A stretch of DNA of 49,453 nt from Candidatus Kuenenia hertensis (lineage in GTDB: Bacteria; Planctomycetota; Brocadiia; Brocadiales; Brocadiaceae), in contig SOET01000033.1 of NCBI GenBank assembly GCA_021646465.1, positions 1 through 49,453 of the forward strand, in the 5' to 3' direction. The position numbers and the translations under genes were made by a program. The notes under the pieces were generated by a model, which worked only from the letters and a program-made list of their open reading frames with translations, was not told the origin of the DNA and made no database searches. The stretch's first letter is position 1; every line of letters begins with the position of its first letter. Positions 25,176-34,195 of the stretch are shown one piece after another.

Positions 25176-25198
25176 GGTTCAGGTTTGTAACCTGAACC
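25176..25198. repeat. Hairpin GGTTCAGGTT/AACCTGAACC
   Basis: A perfect 10-bp inverted repeat with a three-base loop in the spacer between the pseudogene and the O-antigen-ligase gene. A REP-like palindrome; no T-run on either side. Confidence 0.6.
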
Positions 25199-25330
25199 TC
25201 TTAGTTTGTATGCTCACAACGTACGGGCACTTAACACGGGAGCTAAACTAACACATTGGGTTCAAGTTGCACACTTGATAACCCGCTTGGAGTTACACCT
25301 CGTAGGTGTAGGAAGGGGCATATATTACAT

Positions 25331-28174
25331 TTAATCGGGTTGCGAATTTGCTGCACTACGGGCATTTATTTTTTGAAGTAAGTCATGAGCTGGTTGAAAA
25401 TTTGACGATAACTGAATGATTTTTTCAAGCATTTTTTTTGCATCTTCATATCTTTTCATGACGTAATAAGCAGTTGCGATATTTTGCCTGGCATCTATAT
25501 CATCGGATTTCAATAATAGAATTTGTTCGGATTCTCCGATTACATTATTCCACATACCTCTTTTTGCATATATAATAGTTCGGAGTTTTTTAAAGTAGAT
25601 ATCATTATTGTGAGGCATAGATTGTATTTCGTTCAATAATATCTCGGCTTCATATACCAGATCCTTTTTAACAAGCATAGTAATAAAAGGTTTGTATGCG
25701 CTGGTGAGTTTTTCGTCTATCCGTGGATAATCGGATTTCATATGAAATAGTTGTTTATAAACGTGAATAGCTTTTTCATAAAAACCCTTTTTGATATAGT
25801 AAACACCAATGCTATCATAATAAGTCGGCTTATGTGGATTCAAAGCCATTGCCCTTGCGGAGGCAGAAATGATTATATCACTAAAATCTCTTCCCGTGTT
25901 GTATTCCAGCAAGTCATATGCATTTGCAAGATAATGAAATGCAAAATCCTCATAGGGGTTGATCCTGACAACCTCTTCTGCTTCTTTTATTGCCAGATGG
26001 ATAAGATCGGTATTGTGCAAATCTTTTCTTAACATAAAAAGGTATGCCTCACATAATTGGTAGCGATACATGGTTTGTCCTGGGTTGTATAAAACACTGG
26101 TTTTATAATATTTCAACCCTTTTTCCCAATAGGGATTTTTCTTAAGTTCATTTCCTGATTCCTGGTACGTTGTCGCGTAAGTTAAGTAATCAGAACCCGT
26201 TTTATGCACTATATCCGCCCTGTAAATATTTATCAGGTAAAAAAGTCCATATGCGAGGAAACCGGCAATGGGCAAATAACATAAATAATGAAGGGGAGAG
26301 GGTAATGTATACCTGACGGTTTTTGTGTCTTGTTTTTTTTGAGACGTCTTTTCTTTTATTGTGTTTACTGTAGGTGAGTTTTTTCCTACAACAGGATTCA
26401 ACAATACGGCTCCTGCTGCCAGGAATATCCAGAAATGCAATGTAAGGGGGTATTCAATTACATTGAACTGCTGCTGCACAAGATAGCCTGCAACACATGC
26501 CAGCAGACCGGAAAGGATTAATCTGTCATGTCCCGGAAAAGCGCCTGCAAATAACAGTTCGGTATTTCCGCCTGGCCTCTTACCCCTTTCTGTTTCCTTT
26601 GTGAAAGCGAAGAATGAGGGTGGAGAGGTTTTTTCCACTTCGCTGGTGGGCGTGGTGAAAGGCGGAGGGGCTGATACATTCACGGATGTATTGTGTTTTT
26701 CACGGTAAAAATATCTTTTTACGTACAATATATATGCCCCGAAAATCCATAAATAGGTTCCTAATCCAATAATGCCGCATGTAGTTGCTTTGTCGAGGAT
26801 ATCATTGTGAACGCCCAGGACATTTTCAAACTCAGGCGCGGAGGCTGATTGTTTGTAATAGCGAAAAGAATATTGCGGAAACAGAGAACTGAACAAATCC
26901 GGACCAATCCCTGTCAGTGGATAGTCACGAATCATATCGATAGCTGATTTATACTGAATAACCCGATACAATATGGACAATCCGCCACGGGTATTTATAA
27001 AGTAGGAGTGCGCAATCGGGTTTCCTTTGTTTGCGGATTTTGAGGTATCACCACTATTTCCTGTTTGTTTTATGAGAGAGAGTAGTTGATTTATATGATG
27101 TTTATATTTGTAACCCGCAAATATGCCAAATACTACCATAAAACAGATAACCGAAATAATGACTTTGACTCTATGTTTAACAATAAACTCCATATACAGC
27201 AATACCATTACACATATTATGCTAAAGATAAATCCCAGCCATGCACCGCGTGTTTTTGTTATATATAAATTAAACAACATGAATATGAGGGTAATACACA
27301 GAAACGCTAAAAGTCCATTCTTCATGAATGTTTTTTTTAAAGAAACAGTCTCATATTTATTATCTTTCACAGAGAGAGAAGAATTTTCTCTTTTCTTCGG
27401 ATGTGAAGATTTTGTACTTTTGGCGCCATCAACAGTGGCGGTAGTTTGGTGTTTTATTGAAACGTCTGTGGGGTGTGAAACGTTGTCGGATAAAAATCGA
27501 CTTCTCAGTTGCGATAAAAAAGTCACGAGAACAAGCGGAAATACGGTAACAATGTATCCGGAAAAAAATACCGGATTTCCAAAGGTAGACGTAATTTTTA
27601 ACCTTTCATCTACGTTTACCCATAAAAACGGGTCGTAGTTAAAAAACTGGATGATACCATAGAGGGAAGAGAGAAAACATACGATAGATATTGAAATGGC
27701 TATATAAAAAATATGCTGTTTATTACAATAGGTAAGGGTGGCAAAAAAGAAGATAATATATCCGATTGTCGTAAACAATCCTTCATAATGTACGTAGTTG
27801 CCAAATATGCTTATGGTCTTATTGAGAGAAAATATTGTGCTTAAAAGGACAGCCGCCATATAAGCAAGTACCGGATAGGTCATGGGTGCATGGCGGATGA
27901 AGAAATAACCCTCTGTTTTTTTCCTTATTAAGGACGATGTGTAGGGCTGTTTTTCCGTTTTCAGGCGCACATGGACAAGTTTCATCAACCAAATGGCGAT
28001 AATGAAGAGTACTGCCCCGTAAAATAGGACAAGTTTGCAGAGGCTGAAAGGTTTCACCAGGTGGCGGTCAAACGTGAGTGGCATCGCAAACAGGAGGAAT
28101 ACTATTAACCCGATTATTATATTATCGAATCTGAGTGCCAGGTTTTTACCAATAGTACTGTTCCGGTTTCGCAT
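25331..28174 (-). CDS. O-antigen ligase-family membrane protein with TPR C-terminus
   Basis: A 947-residue polytopic protein. About ten transmembrane helices fill residues 15-640. Between them is the Wzy_C/WaaL-type region with NLYITKTRGAWLGFIFSI and a large loop YKSAIDMIRDYPLTGIGPDL, the place where the family's Arg and His residues act. From about residue 680 to the end there are TPR-like helical repeats (AIKEAEEVVRINPYEDFAFHYLANAYD, YEKAIHVYKQLFHMKSDYPR, YEDAKKMLEKIIQLSSNFQP). Such O-antigen-ligase/TPR fusions are common in planctomycetes and related phyla. They join or polymerise lipid-linked glycan onto a lipid or a protein. It probably performs the last step of the surface-glycan pathway coded around it. 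Confidence 0.85.
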   Translation of the reverse strand: MRNRNSTIGKNLALRFDNIIIGLIVFLLFAMPLTFDRHLVKPFSLCKLVLFYGAVLFIIAIWLMKLVHVRLKTEKQPYTSSLIRKKTEGYFFIRHAPMTYPVLAYMAAVLLSTIFSLNKTISIFGNYVHYEGLFTTIGYIIFFFATLTYCNKQHIFYIAISISIVCFLSSLYGIIQFFNYDPFLWVNVDERLKITSTFGNPVFFSGYIVTVFPLVLVTFLSQLRSRFLSDNVSHPTDVSIKHQTTATVDGAKSTKSSHPKKRENSSLSVKDNKYETVSLKKTFMKNGLLAFLCITLIFMLFNLYITKTRGAWLGFIFSIICVMVLLYMEFIVKHRVKVIISVICFMVVFGIFAGYKYKHHINQLLSLIKQTGNSGDTSKSANKGNPIAHSYFINTRGGLSILYRVIQYKSAIDMIRDYPLTGIGPDLFSSLFPQYSFRYYKQSASAPEFENVLGVHNDILDKATTCGIIGLGTYLWIFGAYILYVKRYFYREKHNTSVNVSAPPPFTTPTSEVEKTSPPSFFAFTKETERGKRPGGNTELLFAGAFPGHDRLILSGLLACVAGYLVQQQFNVIEYPLTLHFWIFLAAGAVLLNPVVGKNSPTVNTIKEKTSQKKQDTKTVRYTLPSPLHYLCYLPIAGFLAYGLFYLINIYRADIVHKTGSDYLTYATTYQESGNELKKNPYWEKGLKYYKTSVLYNPGQTMYRYQLCEAYLFMLRKDLHNTDLIHLAIKEAEEVVRINPYEDFAFHYLANAYDLLEYNTGRDFSDIIISASARAMALNPHKPTYYDSIGVYYIKKGFYEKAIHVYKQLFHMKSDYPRIDEKLTSAYKPFITMLVKKDLVYEAEILLNEIQSMPHNNDIYFKKLRTIIYAKRGMWNNVIGESEQILLLKSDDIDARQNIATAYYVMKRYEDAKKMLEKIIQLSSNFQPAHDLLQKINARSAANSQPD

Positions 28175-28232
28175 AGTTGCAAAAGCTCTTTCGTTTGATT
28201 GCGTAGAGATTTTTTTTTAATTTAGAAAGAAT

Positions 28233-29384
28233 TCAAGGTGGTGCTGATGACAAACCATGCTTGCCTGTACTTAACTTAACTGCCCTGTGATTTTGCTTTG
28301 TGAGAAAATACTCAAAAAAGAATATTCCCACTAAAAGCACCCCAACCAAGCTCAGAACAACAATACTTTGCACCGTTGTTGTCCATATTAAAAAGATTCC
28401 TGATATCCCTACAGTCAAAGAGATCAAATACATCGTATATACTGCCTTTCTCTGAGAGAATCCTGCACGCATAAGGCGATGAACGAGGTGATTTAAATCG
28501 CCTTTGGTCAATGATACTTTTCTTATACTTCGCAGAAATATGACTGATAGTGTATCGTAAAGGGGCATGCTCATGACAACGACGGGCAGCACAATTACAT
28601 AATTTGTACACGCATTATCAATGGTAAAGGTAGCTAATATTGTTGTAATGGATAATATATATCCTATAAACATACTGCCGGTGCTTCCCATAAATATCCT
28701 GGCAGGTGGCAAGTTATATCTGATAAAACCGCCTATCGCAGCAGCAATGGTCAGGAGGCACAGTGCAATCAAAGGCTGGTTGCCAAAAAACATTATACCC
28801 GCAAGGATGAGTGCCGATATGATGCCTACTCCACCGGCAAGCCCATCAGCACCGTCTAACAGGTTAAATGCATTGGTAATGCCTACGATCCAGAATATCG
28901 AGATTATCCAGGTAGTAATTTCCGGTAAGAATATCTCCGGTTTAAACCCCATCCAGACCATGAGAAAAGCAACGGCAATTTCCGCAAGCAGCCGTAACCA
29001 TATGGACAATCCCCTTATGTCATCTGTTATTCCAACAATAGCAATGATTAAGCCACCGCCAACTATAGCGAATATCTGATTCGTTATGTGTGTGGTATTA
29101 TTTGCATAAAACAGGAGTTCTGGTGAGAATGAGGCACTGCCGGTTATAAAGTTTTTGAGGAACACAACCATGGATACATGTACAAAAAGAACAATGGTAA
29201 AGGCGGCAAAAATGGCAACACCTCCTAACAGTGGCGTTGGTGTGGTATGAATCTTCCGGTGGTTGGGGTAATCGATGATATCAAATCTTTTCGCCAATCG
29301 TATCATGAACGGTATCATGAAATATGATATGGCAAAGGTTATGATACATATGTAAGTGGTAAATAAATAAAACTGTGTAGCCAC
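28233..29384 (-). CDS. Polyprenyl-phosphate sugar-1-phosphate transferase (WecA/TagO/MraY-like)
   Basis: A 383-residue multi-pass enzyme that starts lipid-linked glycan synthesis by moving a GlcNAc-1-P-type sugar from UDP onto undecaprenyl phosphate. The PNHRKIHTTPTPLLGG motif, the catalytic DD in ITDDIRGLS, NAFNLLDGADGLAGGVG and the last-loop GDLNHLVHRLMR (HLXHRL-like) are all present. The form with a histidine motif near the end is typical of WecA/TagO-type enzymes, rather than MraY of peptidoglycan synthesis. A break into O-antigen, teichoic-acid-like or S-layer glycan pathways cannot be settled. It lies 58 bases before the O-antigen-ligase gene and 43 bases after the GT2 gene, in one minus-strand run. 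Confidence 0.92.
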   Translation of the reverse strand: MATQFYLFTTYICIITFAISYFMIPFMIRLAKRFDIIDYPNHRKIHTTPTPLLGGVAIFAAFTIVLFVHVSMVVFLKNFITGSASFSPELLFYANNTTHITNQIFAIVGGGLIIAIVGITDDIRGLSIWLRLLAEIAVAFLMVWMGFKPEIFLPEITTWIISIFWIVGITNAFNLLDGADGLAGGVGIISALILAGIMFFGNQPLIALCLLTIAAAIGGFIRYNLPPARIFMGSTGSMFIGYILSITTILATFTIDNACTNYVIVLPVVVMSMPLYDTLSVIFLRSIRKVSLTKGDLNHLVHRLMRAGFSQRKAVYTMYLISLTVGISGIFLIWTTTVQSIVVLSLVGVLLVGIFFFEYFLTKQNHRAVKLSTGKHGLSSAPP

Positions 29385-29427
29385 AATTTATAGCTGGAGG
29401 TTATCGCAACATTATTTTATGGAAGAA

Positions 29428-30291
29428 TTATTGAAATAGCGCCACAATCAGACGAGAAACACATCGGGCAATTATACCAAACCATATTATAATATCAATG
29501 GTTTTGTGCCGTTTAAAATGTTTTTTGTAATAAACCCACATGCTTTTGTGCCTTTCTCGTATGGCTTTCATTTTATTCTGCGATGAACTTTTTCCAATGC
29601 TATGATATATAACGGCTTCCGGATAATATACTATTTTCCATCCGTGTGATTTCATTCTGCGGCAAATATCGACATCTTCACAGTACATGAAGAAGTTTTC
29701 ATCAAACAACCCAACGGCATCTAATGCCTGTTTTCTGATCATCATACATGAGCCTGACAGCCAGTCAACCTCAACGGGCTTATCGTAAGAACCGACAGGA
29801 TTAAAATATTCATTCGAATACTTATTTTTTGGAAATAGTTTTGTGAGTAATGAATAGCGGTGGAAAAATGCCGTTTTGTAAGACGGAAAACTGCGGCACG
29901 AGAACTGAAGAGACTCATCGTCATTTAATATCCTGCTTCCTACAATGCCCACATCCGGTTGGTTATCTAAATACCTGGCAAGTAACAGCGCTACATTATT
30001 TTTTAATCTGGTATCAGGGTTTAAGAGCAAAATATATTTTCCCGTACATTGCCAAATACCGATATTTACAGCCTTGCTGAACCCCAGGTTTGTTTTGTTA
30101 TTTATGTACCTGATATCCGGATAATTTTCCCGGAAAAAAGAGCTTTTATCGTATTCACTGTTGTCTGTAACAACGATCTCATAACGGATTCCTTCCGTTT
30201 TTTCATAAGCGGAATCTAACAATCTTCTCAGGGGCAATAATGCCTTGTAATCGACAATGAGAAATGATACATCAATCAATAACGCTGACAT
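29428..30291 (-). CDS. Family 2 glycosyltransferase
   Basis: A 287-residue GT-A-fold inverting glycosyltransferase. SFLIVDYKALLPLRRLLDS opens the fold, VVTDNSEYD binds the nucleotide, NPDT replaces the usual DXD at the metal site, and the acceptor-side YCEDVDICRRM carries the ED catalytic pair. WLSGSCMMIRK fits the rhamnosyltransferase-like branch. The C-terminus has a hydrophobic helix (IIIWFGIIARCVSRLIVALF), so it may be membrane-attached. The sugar is unknown. It shares the operon direction with the WecA-like gene and the second GT2 (86-base gap). Confidence 0.88.
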   Translation of the reverse strand: MSALLIDVSFLIVDYKALLPLRRLLDSAYEKTEGIRYEIVVTDNSEYDKSSFFRENYPDIRYINNKTNLGFSKAVNIGIWQCTGKYILLLNPDTRLKNNVALLLARYLDNQPDVGIVGSRILNDDESLQFSCRSFPSYKTAFFHRYSLLTKLFPKNKYSNEYFNPVGSYDKPVEVDWLSGSCMMIRKQALDAVGLFDENFFMYCEDVDICRRMKSHGWKIVYYPEAVIYHSIGKSSSQNKMKAIRERHKSMWVYYKKHFKRHKTIDIIIWFGIIARCVSRLIVALFQ

Positions 30292-30376
30292 CTTTGTTTT
30301 ATCCTTAATAATCAGGTTATAAACTCAAGACAAGGATGCTGGCGGTACTTTTCCCAAACTGGCAAATGCTGCGCCC

Positions 30377-31264
30377 CTACCATAAGAACCATCTTGCAAC
30401 TTCATCATGCTTTATTATCCTTGTTTTTTGGATTACACGCCTTTTTCTCAGCATTTTTACTGATTTCAGGGGGCAGAACAGGAGAAAAGGCAGATTTATT
30501 ACTATGCTGAGTAAAGAATCATTTTTTATTATCATGAGGAACCGGTTTCTCCAGCCCCAAAATTTCCGCTTTGTCTTCTTAAATACCGTTTTGGTAGAAA
30601 CTGCTCTCTGATGATAAGCAGTGGCATCTTTGATAAAATAAAACTTCCAGCCTTTCATCTGCGCTCTCCATGCCAGATCAACATCCTCAAGATATGCAAA
30701 AAAGTCACTATCAAAATATTCATTGTTTATTTTGATATCTTCCAGCATTTCCCTCCGGTACAAAGTTGCTGCTGCACACGTCCCGAAAACACCGCCTTCC
30801 TGGTATTGGTTGGCATCAATTTCACGATGGCCACGGTCTCTTGCAAAGCGGTTTTTGTAAATAATCTGTCCCGTACTGTCTAATATTCCCTTATTTCCAG
30901 AGCTAAGCAATTTTCCTGAGACTGCGCCTATTTTTTTATCTGACCTAATAGTATGGAACAATGAATCAACATAGCCAGCAGTCACCGTTACATCGGGATT
31001 AAGGGTGAGTACATAATCGCCCTGAGAACTCAATATTCCCTGATTTACCGCATATGCAAAGCCCAGGTTTCTTCCGTTTTTAATGATGTTGATATTTTTA
31101 TAGTTCCGGATAACGGTTTCTAATCTGGTATTTTTTTTACCAGTATTGTTGTCAATAATATAAACATCGAAAGGAATTTTTGTATTCTTGTACAATGATT
31201 CAAGGCAATGAATCAATGTATCCTGTGTATTCCAGTTAACAATAATAACAGAAATAGAAACCAT
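30377..31264 (-). CDS. Family 2 glycosyltransferase (rhamnosyltransferase-like)
   Basis: A 295-residue GT2 enzyme: SVIIVNWNTQDTLIHCLESL, VYIIDNNTG, NLGFAYAVNQGI, LTLNPDVTV (metal site) and YLEDVDLAWRAQMKGW (ED motif) appear in the right order. It resembles dTDP-rhamnose or similar glycosyltransferases of O-antigen loci, but the donor is not determinable. The C-terminal KTRIIKHDEVARWFLW is basic and aromatic, consistent with membrane contact. It belongs to the same minus-strand run as the neighbouring GT2 and WecA-like genes. A 599-base spacer with a decayed GT4 fragment separates it from the GT4 genes. Confidence 0.88.
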   Translation of the reverse strand: MVSISVIIVNWNTQDTLIHCLESLYKNTKIPFDVYIIDNNTGKKNTRLETVIRNYKNINIIKNGRNLGFAYAVNQGILSSQGDYVLTLNPDVTVTAGYVDSLFHTIRSDKKIGAVSGKLLSSGNKGILDSTGQIIYKNRFARDRGHREIDANQYQEGGVFGTCAAATLYRREMLEDIKINNEYFDSDFFAYLEDVDLAWRAQMKGWKFYFIKDATAYHQRAVSTKTVFKKTKRKFWGWRNRFLMIIKNDSLLSIVINLPFLLFCPLKSVKMLRKRRVIQKTRIIKHDEVARWFLW

Positions 31265-31386
31265 AAGATTGCGATTTGTAACCGAATTGGCAGAGAAAAT
31301 ATATATTTAAATTTAGAGGAACAGGCTAATAAATGTTTAGTCTGGTGTCAAGGTAAAACGGATAACAGCCTCGTATCAAAAAATAG

Positions 31387-31572
31387 TTATGCCATAATTT
31401 CCCTAAAATGATTATTGTATATATCCAACGTTTTCTTTGCCGCCGTTTCCCATGTAAATGAAGCAGCGTGTTTTTTTGCCTTTTTGAGACATACTGTTCA
31501 GTAACGCCTCATCGGTGAGCAATCTGAATAAAGCATTTTTGATTTCATCCACATTATAAGGATTAACTAAGA
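31387..31572 (-). pseudogene. C-terminal remnant of a family 4 glycosyltransferase
   Basis: The minus strand reads ILVNPYNVDEIKNALFRLL and TDEALLNSMSQKGKK, then, after a one-base shift in an A-rich run, KHAASFTWETAAKKTLDIYN and a stop at 31387-31389. This lines up with the last ~55 residues of the intact GT4 gene directly upstream (TDPYNINEIKKNIYKILTNE ... FTWKDAAAKTLKIYESLL). The remaining ~320 residues are missing. It is the residue of a duplicated or formerly third GT4 gene. Confidence 0.75.
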
Positions 31573-31695
31573 TTTTGAATGCTTCTAGATGCTAAATTGA
31601 GGTTTTGGGATGAGTTCTAGGCATTTTGCCTTTAATACTCCTTACAGGGATGAAAAAGATATGGGTAAATTTATGGAATCTGCGGATTAAAACTC

Positions 31696-31724
31696 CTCAA
31701 CTCTCAACTCTTCAACTCTCAAGT
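31696..31724. repeat. Heptanucleotide tandem array (CTCAACT unit)
   Basis: CTCAACT repeats about four times (one unit of eight bases) in the spacer beside the GT4 remnant. Related short 7-bp arrays of other sequence lie inside genes at 38557, 38710, 46005, 47794 and 47954. Described types of short tandemly repeated heptamers exist in cyanobacteria. Confidence 0.7.
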
Positions 31725-31863
31725 TCACAAATCGCAACAATAATTAAGTATGGTGTCCACTGAATTCCCAAACCCGTCATCATGCCGCTTTAGCGGCGCC
31801 CAATTATTTTGTCAATTGTGACCCCAAGAAACCTCCCTTGACCCTGCGCAACCTCCGTAATAT

Positions 31864-33009
31864 TTAATATTTCTGCAATAAACTTTCATATATTTTTAAT
31901 GTCTTTGCTGCTGCGTCTTTCCATGTAAATAAGCTGGCGCAACTTCTTCCTTTGCCGGACAAATCTTTTTGTAATTTTTCATTTGTGAGTATTTTATAAA
32001 TATTCTTTTTAATTTCATTGATATTGTATGGGTCAGTAAACAAACTGTTATCCTTGAATATCTCTCTGAATACAGGGATATCCGATATTATAGTTGGCGT
32101 GCCACAGGCCATTGATTCAAGAATGGGAAATCCAAACCCCTCATAAAGTGCGGGATAGACAAAACATTTAGCCCCGTTGTATAAAGGTTGTATATATTCT
32201 TCCCGCACATAGCCGGTAAAAATTACGTCCTTTCTTTTGCCATATAGGGACAATAATTTATGGAGTAATCCTTCATCCTTGCCAGCGATAACAAATCTTA
32301 GTCTGTCGAAGCAATCATGTTCATTTTTCAGTTTTATGAAAGCATTTATGAGACATTCTAAGTTTCTTCGTGGATGAATGTTTCCAACATAAAGTATATA
32401 GTCACCTTCTATATTTTGCTTTTTCAGAATTGAAACTATATTATTTTTGTCTATGTTTTGAAAATATTTTTCATTTACACCATGGTAGATTACCTTTATC
32501 TTCTTGGAATCTATGCGATAATGTTTGATTATTTCATTTTTTGAAAATTCTGATACCGTTAATATAATATCCGCATTTCTTGCTGATTTATAATAATAGT
32601 ACCTGCGAAAAAAATCAGATTTGTACGAATACCACTCTGGTTTTGCTGCGTAGCATATATCATGAATGGTTAAAATGGTTTTTTTTGTTTTTATGAATGG
32701 AGTAGTATACGAAGGCGCATGAAATATATCAGGATTATCCTTTGCCATACATATCGGCAATATAAAAGTACTCCACAGGAAGTTGTTTTTCGTTTTGAAT
32801 GATAGAATTTTTTTTTCTATTCGGGCATCTTCAAGCCACGAAAATGGAGGGATTTTTTTTTCAAAATAACAAACGAATCGGATAGATTGATCGGATAATT
32901 TAAGGATGTTTTGCAATAAGTTAGATAAATATACACCTACTCCGGTTATATTTCCCTCTAAACACCGGCAATCTATCCCTATTTTCAATTCATTGCCCTC
33001 GCTGTGCAA
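31864..33009 (-). CDS. Family 4 glycosyltransferase
   Basis: A 381-residue GT-B retaining glycosyltransferase. The N-terminal domain begins IGIDCRCLEGNITGVGVYLS, the acceptor side. The donor domain has YILYVGNIHPRRNLECLI and the EX7E motif in LYEGFGFPILESMACGTP. The first codon may be the ATG at 33009 or a TTG at 32988 preceded by GAGGG. The TTG starts directly after the stop of the upstream GT4 (TGA at 32990-32992), which would give tight coupling. It is similar to the mannosyltransferase-like GT4 enzymes of capsule and O-antigen loci. The sugar is not known. Confidence 0.9.
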   Translation of the reverse strand: MHSEGNELKIGIDCRCLEGNITGVGVYLSNLLQNILKLSDQSIRFVCYFEKKIPPFSWLEDARIEKKILSFKTKNNFLWSTFILPICMAKDNPDIFHAPSYTTPFIKTKKTILTIHDICYAAKPEWYSYKSDFFRRYYYYKSARNADIILTVSEFSKNEIIKHYRIDSKKIKVIYHGVNEKYFQNIDKNNIVSILKKQNIEGDYILYVGNIHPRRNLECLINAFIKLKNEHDCFDRLRFVIAGKDEGLLHKLLSLYGKRKDVIFTGYVREEYIQPLYNGAKCFVYPALYEGFGFPILESMACGTPTIISDIPVFREIFKDNSLFTDPYNINEIKKNIYKILTNEKLQKDLSGKGRSCASLFTWKDAAAKTLKIYESLLQKY

Positions 33010-34195
33010 GTTCCTTATAAACAGCCAATGTTTCCCTTGCCGTTTTCGTCCAGTTAAATTGTCGTGCCTGTTCCAGGCCTCTTTGTATAAGACTGTTTTT
33101 TGTCTTCATATCATTTAAGACTATATCAATGGCATTAGAGATTTCTTCTACATCATGGGGATTTATCAGAAATGCAGCATTCCCACAAACCTCAGGGAGA
33201 GACGATACACTGGAGGTAACTACAGGAGTACCACATGCCATAGATTCTAATACTGACAGGCCAAAACCTTCATATAAAGAAGGCATAATAAAAAGGGATG
33301 CCCCGCTGTATAAACAACTTAAATGATGTTCCGGAATAAATCCTGGTATTTTTACATGGTTTTCTATGTTAAGCTTTTGCACAAGGTGCTGAATAGTTTT
33401 TACATCATTTAGATGTGATCTCTCAAAAACCTCTCCGGCTAACACCAAGTTATGTTTAATGCCATGATTTTCTAACGATCTGCTATAACCAAGTAAAAGG
33501 TTATGTAAATTCTTCCTGAAATCGGCACCACCAATATATAATATATAATTGCCATCCATGCCATATTCTTTTTTCATTATTTCTTTTGCTTTCAGTTTAT
33601 CCATTGGGGAAAAAACTTGCGATACCCCTTCATAAATAACCTTAACACTTTCGTGAGGAAAATCTATAAATTTGAGGATATCATTTTTCGTCGCTTTCGA
33701 AGGAGCAATTATCATATCTGCCCTGCTGAGTAAACGAAGGCTTCGTTTAAGTGCAAAACGATAATCAAAAGTATGAGCGTGTTTGTACCTGTCCCAAAAA
33801 ATAAATGGTATCATATCATGCACGGTAATAACTGTTTTACATTTTTTTGGTAAAATGCCTGTAGGACAGCTTGTAATTTCTTGGGCATGAAATATGTCAA
33901 TGTTGTCGTTGTTTAATGTAGTTGCAAGGAATAAAGAATCCCACATCCAGTGTAATCTTTCTGGCCTTTTTGGTCTATATAATGGATATTCCTTCCATCG
34001 TTTCAAAGAATGTTCAAGAAGGTGTATTTTGTTTTTATTTTTGAGGGAGTAATATATATATTCATTCTCATGATCTGCTGCAGAGAGTTCTATGACAAGG
34101 TTGCTGAGATAAGAACCAATGCCTCTGTACCTGGAGGTTTTTTGGAGAGGTCTGAGATCTAAGCCAATTCTCATGAAATTCTTGAAACCGTTCAT
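32990..34195 (-). CDS. Family 4 glycosyltransferase
   Basis: A 401-residue GT-B enzyme, clearly related to its neighbour: IGLDLRPLQKTSRYRGIGSY, NYILYIGGADFRKNLHNLLL, then LYEGFGLSVLESMACGTPVV with the catalytic EX7E. The ATG at 34195 follows the flippase stop with no gap (TAG-ATG). The second Met (34174, MRIGLDLRPL) would fit the family start better and remains possible. It probably adds one sugar on the cytoplasmic face of the membrane. The two GT4 genes overlap by 20 bases at most, and may have come from a tandem duplication, which also produced the decayed third copy at 31387-31572. Confidence 0.9.
   Translation of the reverse strand: MNGFKNFMRIGLDLRPLQKTSRYRGIGSYLSNLVIELSAADHENEYIYYSLKNKNKIHLLEHSLKRWKEYPLYRPKRPERLHWMWDSLFLATTLNNDNIDIFHAQEITSCPTGILPKKCKTVITVHDMIPFIFWDRYKHAHTFDYRFALKRSLRLLSRADMIIAPSKATKNDILKFIDFPHESVKVIYEGVSQVFSPMDKLKAKEIMKKEYGMDGNYILYIGGADFRKNLHNLLLGYSRSLENHGIKHNLVLAGEVFERSHLNDVKTIQHLVQKLNIENHVKIPGFIPEHHLSCLYSGASLFIMPSLYEGFGLSVLESMACGTPVVTSSVSSLPEVCGNAAFLINPHDVEEISNAIDIVLNDMKTKNSLIQRGLEQARQFNWTKTARETLAVYKELAQRGQ

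Larger units (their letters stand above)
31265..31863. other. 599-base spacer between GT2 and GT4 genes
   Basis: It holds the GT4 remnant (31387-31572), a short heptanucleotide array (31696-31724), a small GCCGC...GCGGC hairpin near 31782, and otherwise nothing recognisable. Confidence 0.55.

Noticed and set aside
27123-27638. 171-codon plus-strand open frame within the O-antigen-ligase gene
   Set aside because: Antisense to a well-supported membrane protein and with low-complexity composition. A shadow frame.
31265-31411. Plus-strand 67-codon frame beginning at 31208
   Set aside because: Overlaps the start of a GT2 gene and a GT4 remnant on the other strand. No recognisable protein.
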